This document shows, in pieces, positions 18,237 to 26,040 of a stretch of 36,585 nt of DNA. Made by a program: the position numbers and the translations under genes. Under the pieces are notes generated by a model. The model did no database searches, was not told where the DNA came from, and saw only the letters and a list, made by a program, of their open reading frames with translations. The DNA comes from JAKAGZ01 sp964412105 (GTDB lineage Bacteria > Bacteroidota > Ignavibacteria > Ignavibacteriales > Ignavibacteriaceae): assembly GCA_964412105.1 (NCBI GenBank), contig CAYPNM010000032.1, positions 1 to 36,585 on the forward strand. The letters run 5' to 3'. Positions within the stretch are counted from its first letter, which is position 1. Each line of letters starts with the position of its first letter.

Positions 18237-18668
18237 TTATAATGCTTTTATTTTACTTAATGTTCTATCTCTGAAATTGTCGATGGTTTCTTCTGTAAGC
18301 ATACTATACGCCTTTGTTCTTATATCTCCCCATTGTTGATGAACCGGACACGGGTGATCAGGAGAGCATTCCGGAAAACCAATGACACAGCTATTAAATA
18401 TATCCAGCCCATCTATTGCTGCTACAATATCAATCAGTCTGATTTTCGAAGGAGCTTTTGCAAGAATAAATCCTCCGTTCTTTCCCTTCTTTGATTCTAC
18501 AATTCCGCTCTCTGTAAGACTTTGAAGAATTTTGGAAATAAACTCCTTCGGAATGCCAAGCGCTCTGGAAATATCTTCTGACGAAGTAACTTTTTCCTCA
18601 AGATGAGCGGCTAAGTACAAAACACCTTGCAATCCATATTCACACTTCTTTGAAAAAATTACAGTCAT
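18237..18668 (-). CDS. Rrf2 family transcriptional regulator (NsrR/IscR-like)
   Basis: This 143-residue winged-helix protein is of Rrf2 length. The HTH region spans about residues 25-50 (VTSSEDISRALGIPKEFISKILQSL), with the wing GKNGGFILAK at 62-71. Three cysteines, C94, C101 and C107 (C-x6-C-x5-C), sit where Fe-S-binding Rrf2 members hold their cluster, so it can probably sense NO, O2 or cluster status. The downstream genes (NapH/NosR-like and RIC) favour an NsrR-like NO-responsive repressor. A perfect palindrome lies 5-28 bp before its own start, implying autoregulation. An OsmC-like gene is divergent. Confidence 0.9.
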   Translation of the reverse strand: MTVIFSKKCEYGLQGVLYLAAHLEEKVTSSEDISRALGIPKEFISKILQSLTESGIVESKKGKNGGFILAKAPSKIRLIDIVAAIDGLDIFNSCVIGFPECSPDHPCPVHQQWGDIRTKAYSMLTEETIDNFRDRTLSKIKAL

Positions 18669-18672
18669 TTTA

Positions 18673-18696
18673 TAATCAGATTATTTTATCTGATTA
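18673..18696. promoter_or_regulatory. predicted Rrf2 autoregulatory operator
   Basis: Perfect 9-bp arms, TAATCAGAT and ATCTGATTA, are separated by 6 bp. The site lies immediately upstream of the rrf2 start codon and in the 143-bp divergent region shared with the OsmC-like gene. It matches the site at 18199-18223 in left arm and spacing. Confidence 0.68.
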
Positions 18697-18811
18697 AACA
18701 TATTAACAAATTAGATTATTGTCAAATTAATTAAAAAGTGCCTTATTGCTTAAAAATGAATCCAAATTATATATTGAAGCATCTAATTTTTTATAAAATA
18801 CAGGAATATTT

Positions 18812-19249
18812 ATGGATTTAGTGCATAATTATACAACAACAGTCACTTGGGAAAGGGATAGGATCGGAGAACTATCTTCCCCTACTCTGCCCGATCTTAC
18901 AGTTGCTACACCTCCTGAATTCCCCAAAGGAGTTCCTAACACGTGGTCACCCGAACATTTATTTGTTGCATCAGCTAATATTTGCCTTATGACAACATTT
19001 CTTGCTATTGCGGAGAATTCGAATTTTGAATTTAAATCTTTCAGGAGCGAAGCAACGGGAAAGCTTGAAAAAGTTGATGGTAAATTTATGATCTCAGAAA
19101 TTGAGTTAAGACCGGTAGTCACAATTAAGGACGAAAGTAAGAAAGAAAAGGCAATCAGACTTATTGAAAAGTCTGAGGCTGCTTGCCTAATCTCAAATTC
19201 TATGAAATCAAAAAGGATCTTGACTCCCACAATCACTGTGGAAGAATGA
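18812..19249 (+). CDS. OsmC/Ohr family protein
   Basis: OsmC/Ohr proteins are dimeric thiol peroxidases that reduce organic hydroperoxides through two cysteines. Both are here: C58 in FVASANICLMTTFL and C125 in SEAACLISNSMK. The NTWSPEHLFVASA segment before C58 is the family core. The 145-residue length is normal. It is divergent from the rrf2 gene, and the palindrome at 18673-18696 lies in the shared region, so it may belong to the same stress response. FmdB-like follows after 62 bp on the same strand. Confidence 0.9.
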   Translation: MDLVHNYTTTVTWERDRIGELSSPTLPDLTVATPPEFPKGVPNTWSPEHLFVASANICLMTTFLAIAENSNFEFKSFRSEATGKLEKVDGKFMISEIELRPVVTIKDESKKEKAIRLIEKSEAACLISNSMKSKRILTPTITVEE

Positions 19250-19311
19250 ACTTAGGACAACCTTTCCAATAATTTAAAGATCTAAAAGCTCTAATAAAAA
19301 GGAGAAACTTA

Positions 19312-19560
19312 ATGCCGATATTTGAATATCAGTGTGAAGAATGTAATACAAAACATGAAGTGCTTCACAAATCTTCCTTACATCTGGAGGAAGTTACATG
19401 TCCCAGGTGCAATTCAAAAAATAATAAAAAGCTATTATCAACTTTCAGTGCTTCAATGGGTGAAGGAAGCAACTACTCTGGTTCATCATGCGAAAGTGGA
19501 AATTGTGATATACCTTCTCCATCAGGTGGTTGTTCAAGCGGCTTGTGCGGATTAAACTAA
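19312..19560 (+). CDS. FmdB family zinc-ribbon protein
   Basis: This 82-residue protein opens with MPIFEYQCEECN and later has TCPRCNS, the CxxC...CxxC zinc ribbon of the FmdB/CxxC_CXXC_SSSS family. The C-terminal half is a low-complexity Ser/Gly/Cys tail (GSSCESGNCDIPSP, then SGGCSSGLCG) with four further cysteines. The family is thought to be regulatory or metal-binding, but no reaction is known. A strong AAGGAG ribosome binding site precedes the ATG. The stop overlaps the convergent YihY gene by 4 bp. Confidence 0.88.
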   Translation: MPIFEYQCEECNTKHEVLHKSSLHLEEVTCPRCNSKNNKKLLSTFSASMGEGSNYSGSSCESGNCDIPSPSGGCSSGLCGLN

Positions 19561-20522
19561 TCCACAATATCAGTCATATAAATTCTGTCGGCATGCAATC
19601 TTGCGATTTCAGCGCCGAGTATGAATACTACTGAAGAACAATAAATCCAGAAAGCAACGACAACAAATAGTGTATACGTTCCGTAGATTTTCCCCAGGGA
19701 AGAAAAATGGCGCAGATAAAATCCAAATAAAAGTTTAATACATTCCCATAAAATTGCAGCCCAAAAGGCCCCTAAAAAAGCTGACCTTTTGCGAATTTTC
19801 TTTACCGGAACCGTTAGATATAATATACTAAATGAAGTAAATATTACTACCAAAGACAAAGAAGTAAAAAGTACCTGTTCAAAAATCCCCGTGTTAAAAA
19901 TATTGTTTGCAGCACTCCATTCATAGGCTGTCTGTCTTACAAACTCTATTACCGGTATAGAAAAAGTTATGACTGTAAAAATTATTAACAACAAAATTAT
20001 CATCAAAAAATCTCTGAGCTTGCTAAGTAAGATGTTAATATTAATTTCAACACCGAAAACCTTATTAAGAATCGTCCGCATACTGCTGAATAGCTCACTA
20101 GCTGCAAAGAAAAGGGTAAATCCTCCGATGATACCCGCAAGATTTTTATTTTGTATTACCTCATCGATACTATTAAATATAACATCTTTAACAAATTGTG
20201 CATATTTTGAATAAGGAATGATAGCGTCTATAAAAGTGTTTACCTGGCTCTGCATTGAAGATGAATTTAGTATATTGCCCAAAACGAAGAAAATTATAAG
20301 CGCAAATGGGATGGCACAAAAAAACAGCGAAAATGACAATCCACCGGCAAATAAGAATAAATGATGCTCCCCTGTTCTTTTTAACAATCCTTTAAAGTAA
20401 TGCCTCGAAAAATCCTTAATTGAATGATAAGATGGTTTGTAATGCAGGGCCATCCTTAGCTTGCGGACCAATAAGTAAATCTTTGTACTTCGCAATTTCT
20501 CCCTGATCTTTTTTCTAACCAT
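19557..20522 (-). CDS. YihY/BrkB family inner-membrane protein
   Basis: The 321-residue protein has about six hydrophobic helices and the YihY core motifs: FSRHYFKGLLKRTGEHHLFLFAGGLSFSLFF at the N-terminus, then LIGGFTLFFAASELFSSMRTILNKVFGV-like text in the middle, and SLGKIYGTYTLFVVVAFWIYCSSVVFILGAEIA at the C-terminus. The family was once called RNase BN, but that activity belongs to another gene. Its real role is unknown, possibly in envelope transport. It begins inside the last codons of purL (8-bp overlap), suggesting translational coupling, and converges with the FmdB gene. Confidence 0.88.
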   Translation of the reverse strand: MVRKKIREKLRSTKIYLLVRKLRMALHYKPSYHSIKDFSRHYFKGLLKRTGEHHLFLFAGGLSFSLFFCAIPFALIIFFVLGNILNSSSMQSQVNTFIDAIIPYSKYAQFVKDVIFNSIDEVIQNKNLAGIIGGFTLFFAASELFSSMRTILNKVFGVEININILLSKLRDFLMIILLLIIFTVITFSIPVIEFVRQTAYEWSAANNIFNTGIFEQVLFTSLSLVVIFTSFSILYLTVPVKKIRKRSAFLGAFWAAILWECIKLLFGFYLRHFSSLGKIYGTYTLFVVVAFWIYCSSVVFILGAEIARLHADRIYMTDIVD

Positions 20523-22737
20523 TCATAAAACCCGGAATTGTGTTAAAGTAAATATTGGACAATTCAAATAATTTAATTGAAATCTTATTGTTAATAGTTA
20601 AACAATCGCTTCCTGTTTCTCCTAAAAGATAATAAATCTGGTCCTTTGTTTTAAGAAGTTTTTCAAACTCAGCCTTATTATTGGAAGAAACACTAACTAT
20701 AATTCTAGACTGACTTTCAGAAAACAGCGAAAAATCTTCCCTGGTTTTTACAGGTATATTCACTATGCCACCGATCTGGCTCTTTTCATTAATTATACAA
20801 CACTCAGCCAGAGCACACACAATACCACCTTCTGAAACATCGTGTGCAGAATTAATTAATCCATTATTTATCAACATTAAAACTGCATCATGCAATCTCT
20901 TTTCCTTCTGCAAATCAAGTTTAGGAGATTCGCCGGCAACTTTATTATATATCACTTTCAGATATTCACTTCCGCCTAATTCTTCAAAGTCTTCGCCGAT
21001 CAAGTAAATTAAATCACCTTCAGTCTTAAAGTATGATGTTGTAATATGTTTCAAATCATCAATTAGCCCTACCATCCCGATGGTAGGAGTAGGGAATACA
21101 GCAGCTTCAGGTGATTCATTATAAAAACTAACATTTCCCCCTGTCACAGGGGTATTAAAAAATCTGCAAGCCTCCCCCATTCCTTCAATTGCTTCTTTAA
21201 ACTGCCAGTACACTTCCGGTTTATAGGGATTGCCAAAATTCAGGCAATTAGTTATAGCCAAAGGCTGACCTCCGGAACAAACGATATTTCTTGCCGATTC
21301 GGCAACTGCAATTTTAGCCCCTTCCTTTGGATTCAGATAAACATAACGGGAGTTGCAGTCGGTCTTCATAGCCAGTGCTTTATTTGTTTCTTTTAAATAC
21401 ATAACTGCGGAGTCACAGCTGGGACCTACAATTGTGTTGGTTCTTACCATAGAATCATATTGCTCATAAACCCACCTTTTTGAAGCTATATTTGGTGAGG
21501 AAAATACCTTTATGAAAATATCCCTAATATTTTCTGGTTTTGGCAATTTATTAAAATCAAAACTTCTGGTTTCTTTCAAGTAAGAGGGTTCTTTTGTTTC
21601 TCTAATGTATACAGGGGCACCGCCTCCAAGCACTAATTCATTGGAAGGTAATACTGCTTTTTCTTCTCCCTGGTAATGAATATGGAGATTGCTTTCGCTG
21701 ATTACTTCACCAATTATTTCGCAATTGAGGTCCCACTTCTCAAATACTTTTTTAACTTTTTCCTCATATCCTCTTTTAACAGTGCAAAGCATTCTTTCCT
21801 GGCTTTCGGAAAGCATAATCTCATATGCAGTCATTCCTTTTTCACGTAAAGGAACTTTATCAAGGTTTATCTTCATCCCCGATTTTCCCTTAGCACTCAT
21901 TTCACTGGTTGAACACGAAATTCCAGCAGCTCCCATATCCTGAATGCCAATTAACCATCCGTTTTTAATTATCTCAAGAGTTGCTTCTAATAGAAGCTTT
22001 TCAGTAAATGGATCTCCCACCTGTACTGAGGGCCTTTTCGCTTCAGATTTTTCTGAAATTTCTTCCGATGCAAAAGTAGCGCCGTGTATTCCATCCCTGC
22101 CGGTAGAAGAACCGACGATCATTACCGGATTTCCTACACCTTTTGATGTAGCACTGGCCACAAGATTTTTTTTCACAATTCCCACAGCCATGGCGTTAAC
22201 CAGAGGATTGCCTTTATAAGATTCATCGAAATAAACTTCACCAGCAACTGTAGGAACACCGAAACTATTTCCATAATCTCCAATACCTTTCACAACACCA
22301 GAAAATAAAAACCTTGTTCTCGGATCTTCAATTGATCCGAATCTAAGCGAATTTAAAGAAGCTATTGGACGGGCTCCCATTGTAAAAATATCACGCATTA
22401 TCCCGCCAACACCTGTTGCCGCTCCCTGATAAGGTTCAACAGCTGAAGGATGATTATGACTTTCTATCTTAAAAGCAACTGCAAAATCATCTCCTATATC
22501 GACCAGGCCGGCGTTTTCTTCACCAGCTCCGACAAGCAATCTGCCGCCTTCACGGGGAAGAGTCTTTAATAATGCAATTGAATTTTTGTAACTGCAGTGT
22601 TCACTCCACATTACACTGAATATTCCTAGTTCAGTAAATGTCGGGGTTCTGTTTAGAATCTTTATTATCTTTTCATATTCTTCTTCTATTAAACCATGCT
22701 CTAAAGCCACCTGCAAATTAACCTTCGCTTCTTTCAT
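20515..22737 (-). CDS. purL: phosphoribosylformylglycinamidine synthase subunit PurL
   Basis: PurL makes FGAM from FGAR, ATP and ammonia delivered by PurQ in de novo purine synthesis. At about 740 residues it is the small form that works with separate PurS and PurQ (Bacillus type), not the 1300-residue fused form. Signatures include FSVMWSEHCSYKNS near the N-terminus, SHNHPSAVEPYQGAATGVGGI with MGARPIA, and GPSCDSAVM in the second half. I start at the ATG at 22737; the in-frame TTG three bases upstream is less likely, and a fossil copy of this start at 24161 also reads ATG. purS and purQ are not in the window. Confidence 0.96.
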   Translation of the reverse strand: MKEAKVNLQVALEHGLIEEEYEKIIKILNRTPTFTELGIFSVMWSEHCSYKNSIALLKTLPREGGRLLVGAGEENAGLVDIGDDFAVAFKIESHNHPSAVEPYQGAATGVGGIMRDIFTMGARPIASLNSLRFGSIEDPRTRFLFSGVVKGIGDYGNSFGVPTVAGEVYFDESYKGNPLVNAMAVGIVKKNLVASATSKGVGNPVMIVGSSTGRDGIHGATFASEEISEKSEAKRPSVQVGDPFTEKLLLEATLEIIKNGWLIGIQDMGAAGISCSTSEMSAKGKSGMKINLDKVPLREKGMTAYEIMLSESQERMLCTVKRGYEEKVKKVFEKWDLNCEIIGEVISESNLHIHYQGEEKAVLPSNELVLGGGAPVYIRETKEPSYLKETRSFDFNKLPKPENIRDIFIKVFSSPNIASKRWVYEQYDSMVRTNTIVGPSCDSAVMYLKETNKALAMKTDCNSRYVYLNPKEGAKIAVAESARNIVCSGGQPLAITNCLNFGNPYKPEVYWQFKEAIEGMGEACRFFNTPVTGGNVSFYNESPEAAVFPTPTIGMVGLIDDLKHITTSYFKTEGDLIYLIGEDFEELGGSEYLKVIYNKVAGESPKLDLQKEKRLHDAVLMLINNGLINSAHDVSEGGIVCALAECCIINEKSQIGGIVNIPVKTREDFSLFSESQSRIIVSVSSNNKAEFEKLLKTKDQIYYLLGETGSDCLTINNKISIKLFELSNIYFNTIPGFMNG

Positions 22738-22846
22738 CAAATTAATCCGGGAATTTTAATAATAGTTTGATCTGCAATAAACAAATATAACACACATATA
22801 GATTAGTAAAAATTGCAGGATAAATGAATTACTTATGGAATTGAGA

Positions 22847-23884
22847 TTAATTCACATAAGGATAATTCATCGAACCAGGGAAAGGATTTAGCCAAGTTGC
22901 ACCGAATAGCAATGAACGAACATTAGTATAACCTAATAATCTAAGATATGCTGTTGCAAATGCACTCTGATGCCCACTGCGGCTGTAAAGTATTACTTTT
23001 TTATTAGTAGGTATTGTTTGTAAGTAATAAATTGATTTAAAATCTCTATAATAAGTATACAAAACGGCATGAGGGGCATGCATTTTCACCAGTGGATGAC
23101 TAAGACCAGCAGCATAGGTACTAGGTTCATCATAACAGGCTATATATTGATCATCAAAGGTGCTATCTATATCCGTATAAATTTGAATACGAAATGCATC
23201 TGCCGCAAATGTTGTTAGTTGAGATGAAGTTGATAATGTTAGGCCATCTTCAAATTCCTCAGACAGGAGATTCTGTATTCTCGCCTCTATCTTTGATTTT
23301 ATATCTCCTGATGAACTTAATTCTACTTCTGGTAATTTACTATATGGACCTCTATTATAGTACAAATTATTAAAATGATTATAGCCGCTGAAACTAGAAT
23401 CTCCACTGTTTAATCTCCATAGATCTGCAAAATAATCATTCCATCCTGCCATACCAAAATTAAGAATATATACATTGCTTAAACCATCTAGCCTGAGCAG
23501 CCCTCCGTAATAACTTGCTGACTGTCCATTCTGGCTTACCAGTATTACATTTGATGTGTCTATACTTTTAACCTTAGATAATAATTCTGAACTCTGAATG
23601 TTAATTGCCCCATCAATATGTCCATCAGCAAATAATTGCGGATCTCTGATATCAAGTATAACATAATTTGAAAGATTTGAATATAGATCTTGAGCGTTGA
23701 CAAAAGTACTTTCTGTCGCAGGCGAATTAATTATATCTCCGTTTGATTCAAGGTAAATCAACATATTAATTGTGTCGGACGTTACGAAACTATTTACGGG
23801 ATTGGGATTATCTTTTAAACACCCTGTGCTAAGAAGCAATGGCAGAATGAAGAGGATAGTATTAAGAATGGTGTTTTTTCTCAT
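22847..23884 (-). CDS. lipoprotein with two rhodanese-like domains lacking catalytic Cys (paralog A)
   Basis: The N-terminus ends in a lipobox (STGC, C22), followed by KDNPNPVNSFVTSD, so this is a lipid-anchored envelope protein. Two rhodanese-like domains can be read. The first is about 60-155, with VILDIRDPQLFADGHIDGAINI. The second is about 245-345, with KVILYSRSGHQSAFATAYLRLLGY. At the catalytic loops the cysteine is replaced by serine: S117 in VSQNGQS and S301 in YSRSGHQS. Sulfur transfer is therefore unlikely, and a binding or structural role is inferred. It is a duplicate of the gene at 24270. Confidence 0.85.
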   Translation of the reverse strand: MRKNTILNTILFILPLLLSTGCLKDNPNPVNSFVTSDTINMLIYLESNGDIINSPATESTFVNAQDLYSNLSNYVILDIRDPQLFADGHIDGAINIQSSELLSKVKSIDTSNVILVSQNGQSASYYGGLLRLDGLSNVYILNFGMAGWNDYFADLWRLNSGDSSFSGYNHFNNLYYNRGPYSKLPEVELSSSGDIKSKIEARIQNLLSEEFEDGLTLSTSSQLTTFAADAFRIQIYTDIDSTFDDQYIACYDEPSTYAAGLSHPLVKMHAPHAVLYTYYRDFKSIYYLQTIPTNKKVILYSRSGHQSAFATAYLRLLGYTNVRSLLFGATWLNPFPGSMNYPYVN

Positions 23885-24002
23885 CTTTCTTACTACAATT
23901 TTTAGATTATTTAATATAGCCTTTTTATTCTATTATGCAAATAAAGGAATTTAGTTGACCTATCAATTATTCTTATACTAAGAACTTGATGTAATGTAAG
24001 TT

Positions 24003-24136
24003 ATGATTCAAAAATAAAAAAGCATTAGTAACATAATTTTTCGACCCGTAGAAAAATGCTTGTGGAGGTTGTTGATGTATGGCACGAAGATTAAAATGGA
24101 CTGAGTTTGAAAAACAAAAAAGCTATGAAGAAAATT
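24003..24136 (+). pseudogene. fossil 5' fragment of the GNAT acetyltransferase gene
   Basis: This is a degenerate copy of the first part of the intact gene at 25453. Shared runs include GTATGGC, the TTTGAAAA(t/a)CAAAAA stretch and AAAGCTATGAAGAAAATT. It has two internal deletions relative to the intact gene: about 40 bp after TGTGGA, and about 17 bp between AAAAA runs. There is also a stop soon after its ATG. The copy ends at 24136, exactly where the purL-derived remnant begins. Confidence 0.75.
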
Positions 24137-24137
24137 G

Positions 24138-24161
24138 AAGGTCAACTTTTGGTTCATTCAT
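24138..24161 (-). pseudogene. purL: stranded first codons of a duplicated purL
   Basis: Read on the minus strand from ATG at 24161, the text gives M-N-E-P-K-V-D, against M-K-E-A-K-V-N at the true purL start. Bases upstream of both (the CCCGG/CCCTGG and AAAATTCCC leader, TATTA) also match. Nothing else of purL is present here. Confidence 0.7.
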
Positions 24162-24269
24162 CAATTCTTCCAGGGAATTTTAAATAATAGTTCGATCGGT
24201 AATAAATAAATATAAAACACATAAAGTTCACTAAAAATTTGTGATAAAAAGGTTGAGGACGATGAATAA

Positions 24270-25343
24270 TTAATTCACATATGGATAATTCATTGATGGC
24301 GGTACGGAATATCCACCAATTGAATGCAACCATGTCGCACCATAAAGCAAAGATCGGGCATTATAACCAAGCAATCTTAAATATGCAGTAGCAAATGCAC
24401 TTTGTTGGCCGTAAAGACTATATAAAACCACTTTCTTATTGCTTGGAATGGTTTGAAGATAATTTAAAGATTTTAAATCTTGATAATAAGTATACAGTAC
24501 TGAATGTGAGGGGTGTGTAGGAATTGTAACATCAACAGGACCGGGAATTTTATAAACCGATATAGTATCATAACATACTATATATTGATCATCAAATGTA
24601 CTATCAATAATAGAATAATTATTGTTATTAAATACATCTACTGAGTAAACTGATGGCAAGGAAGGTGAAGCATCATAATTTATGCCATCATTAAAATCCT
24701 CCGATAATAAATCTTGTATTCGTAATTCTATTTTACTTTTAATATCTCCAGACGAACTTAATTTCACTTCCGGTAAATCTGTATATGGACCTCTAAAATA
24801 AGGGAGACTGTTAAAAGCATCGGCGCCTGAAGGCTGCGGCTTCCATCCATAAGGCTTATCTTCAGCATGAGCATTCCAATAACTTGCAAAATAATCATTC
24901 CAACTTGCCATCCCAAATGTAAGAACATAAACATTATTAAGCCCGTCCAACCGCAGCAGGCCGCCATAATAACTTGCTGACTGACCATTTTGGCTAACAA
25001 GTATTACCCTAGCTGTGTCGATACTTTTAACCTTAGCCAACAAATCTGAACTATGAATATTTATGGCCCCACTTATATGACCACTGGCAAATAATTGAGA
25101 ATCCCTAATATCTAGAATAACATAATTTGAAATATTTGTATAAAGTTCCTGTGCATTGACAAACGTACTTTTTGTGGCGGGCGAATTAATTATATCCCCA
25201 TTTGACTCAAGATAGACCAGCATATTGATAGCGTCGCCGGTTACAAAGCTATTTACTGGATTAGGATTATCTTTTAAACACCCTGTGATAAGAAACAATG
25301 GGACAATGAAGAAAACAGTTTTAAGAATGGTGTTTTTTTTCAT
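24270..25343 (-). CDS. lipoprotein with two rhodanese-like domains lacking catalytic Cys (paralog B)
   Basis: This is the paralog of the gene at 22847, with the same order: lipobox (ITGC), KDNPNPVNSFVTGD linker, rhodanese-like domain 1 (VILDIRDSQLFASGHISGAINI) and domain 2. Both catalytic cysteines are again serine (VSQNGQS and YSLYGQQS). The middle region differs most, with an inserted stretch HAEDKPYGWKPQPSGADAF. I place the start at ATG 25343, giving 357 residues, because it aligns with the paralog's start. The frame is open to a GTG at 25355. Retention of two copies with the same substitution suggests the serine form is useful. The ligand is unknown. Confidence 0.83.
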   Translation of the reverse strand: MKKNTILKTVFFIVPLFLITGCLKDNPNPVNSFVTGDAINMLVYLESNGDIINSPATKSTFVNAQELYTNISNYVILDIRDSQLFASGHISGAINIHSSDLLAKVKSIDTARVILVSQNGQSASYYGGLLRLDGLNNVYVLTFGMASWNDYFASYWNAHAEDKPYGWKPQPSGADAFNSLPYFRGPYTDLPEVKLSSSGDIKSKIELRIQDLLSEDFNDGINYDASPSLPSVYSVDVFNNNNYSIIDSTFDDQYIVCYDTISVYKIPGPVDVTIPTHPSHSVLYTYYQDLKSLNYLQTIPSNKKVVLYSLYGQQSAFATAYLRLLGYNARSLLYGATWLHSIGGYSVPPSMNYPYVN

Positions 25344-25452
25344 TCGTATGATCACAATTTTTAGCTTACTTAATATAGACTTTTTATATAATTATGCAAA
25401 TATTAAAATATAAATAGACTATTTGAGCTTGTAACAATCCTAAATTAAATAA

Positions 25453-26037
25453 ATGATCCAAGTGATGCCACATATTAGTAATATTATTTTTCTGCCTGTA
25501 CAAAAGAGCCTGTGGAAAGATTTTGAGCAACTTTTTGGCGAACGTGGAGCATGCGGAGGCTGTTGGTGTATGGCTTGGCGATTAAATAAGCCTACCTTTG
25601 AAAATCAAAAAGGTGATGAAAATAAAAAAGCTATGAAGAAAATTATTCATAGTAATGAGATACCCGGTATACTGGCATATTATGAAAATGAACCTATAGG
25701 CTGGTGTGCATTTGCACCGAGAGAAAAATATATTCGTCTGAACAATTCAAGAGTTTTAGCTCCTGTTGATAACAAGAAAGTATGGTCAATTACCTGTTTT
25801 TATATACACAAAAAATTCAGGAGATTGGGAATTTCAACAGAACTTTTAAAAGCCGCTATAAACTATTGTAAAAAGAAAAGAGTCAAAATTCTGGAAGCCT
25901 ATCCACAGGAACCTTATTCGGATAATATTCCTGCGGCTTTTGCCTGGACAGGAATTCCTTCTGCGTTTGAAAAAGCAGGTTTTAAAGTCGCAGAAAGGAG
26001 ATCACCCAAAAGGCCGATAATGAGATATTATTTATAA
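25453..26037 (+). CDS. GNAT family N-acetyltransferase
   Basis: GNAT enzymes transfer acetyl from acetyl-CoA to an amine. The core is visible at about 105-140, with VWSITCFYIHKKFRRLGISTELLKAAINYC. The pyrophosphate loop is R-R-L-G-I-S, a variant of Q/RxxGxG/A. The N-terminal GERGACGGCWCMAWRL is a cysteine-rich signature seen in a subgroup of uncharacterised GNATs. The C-terminal AFAWTGIPSAFEKAGFKVAERRSPKRPIMRYYL is conserved in the same subgroup. The substrate is unknown. It is 194 residues long and converges with the T9SS protein gene across 3 bp. A broken copy lies at 24003-24136. Confidence 0.88.
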   Translation: MIQVMPHISNIIFLPVQKSLWKDFEQLFGERGACGGCWCMAWRLNKPTFENQKGDENKKAMKKIIHSNEIPGILAYYENEPIGWCAFAPREKYIRLNNSRVLAPVDNKKVWSITCFYIHKKFRRLGISTELLKAAINYCKKKRVKILEAYPQEPYSDNIPAAFAWTGIPSAFEKAGFKVAERRSPKRPIMRYYL

Positions 26038-26040
26038 AAA

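Larger units (their letters stand above)
22722..24136. repeat. tandem duplication, copy A (purL start / lipoprotein / GNAT fragment)
   Basis: This copy runs from the first codons of purL, through the lipoprotein gene at 22847, to a deleted start of a GNAT gene ending at 24136. It parallels copy B (24137-25644) in order and orientation. The shared leader GGGAATTTTAaTAATAGTTtGAT at 22749-22771 recurs near 24173 with few changes. The copies have diverged clearly, so the event is old. Confidence 0.75.
24137..25644. repeat. tandem duplication, copy B (purL remnant / lipoprotein / GNAT start)
   Basis: This is the second copy of the unit. It begins with a few codons of purL (24138-24161), continues with the purL-side leader (about 24172-24269) and the lipoprotein gene at 24270, and ends inside the intact GNAT gene. 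The join between AAGAAAATT of the GNAT fossil and the purL codons marks the recombination point. Confidence 0.75.

Noticed and set aside
21071..21086. Palindrome TACCATCCCGATGGTA resembling the CCCGA repeats
   Set aside because: It lies inside the conserved purL coding sequence and is explained by codons.
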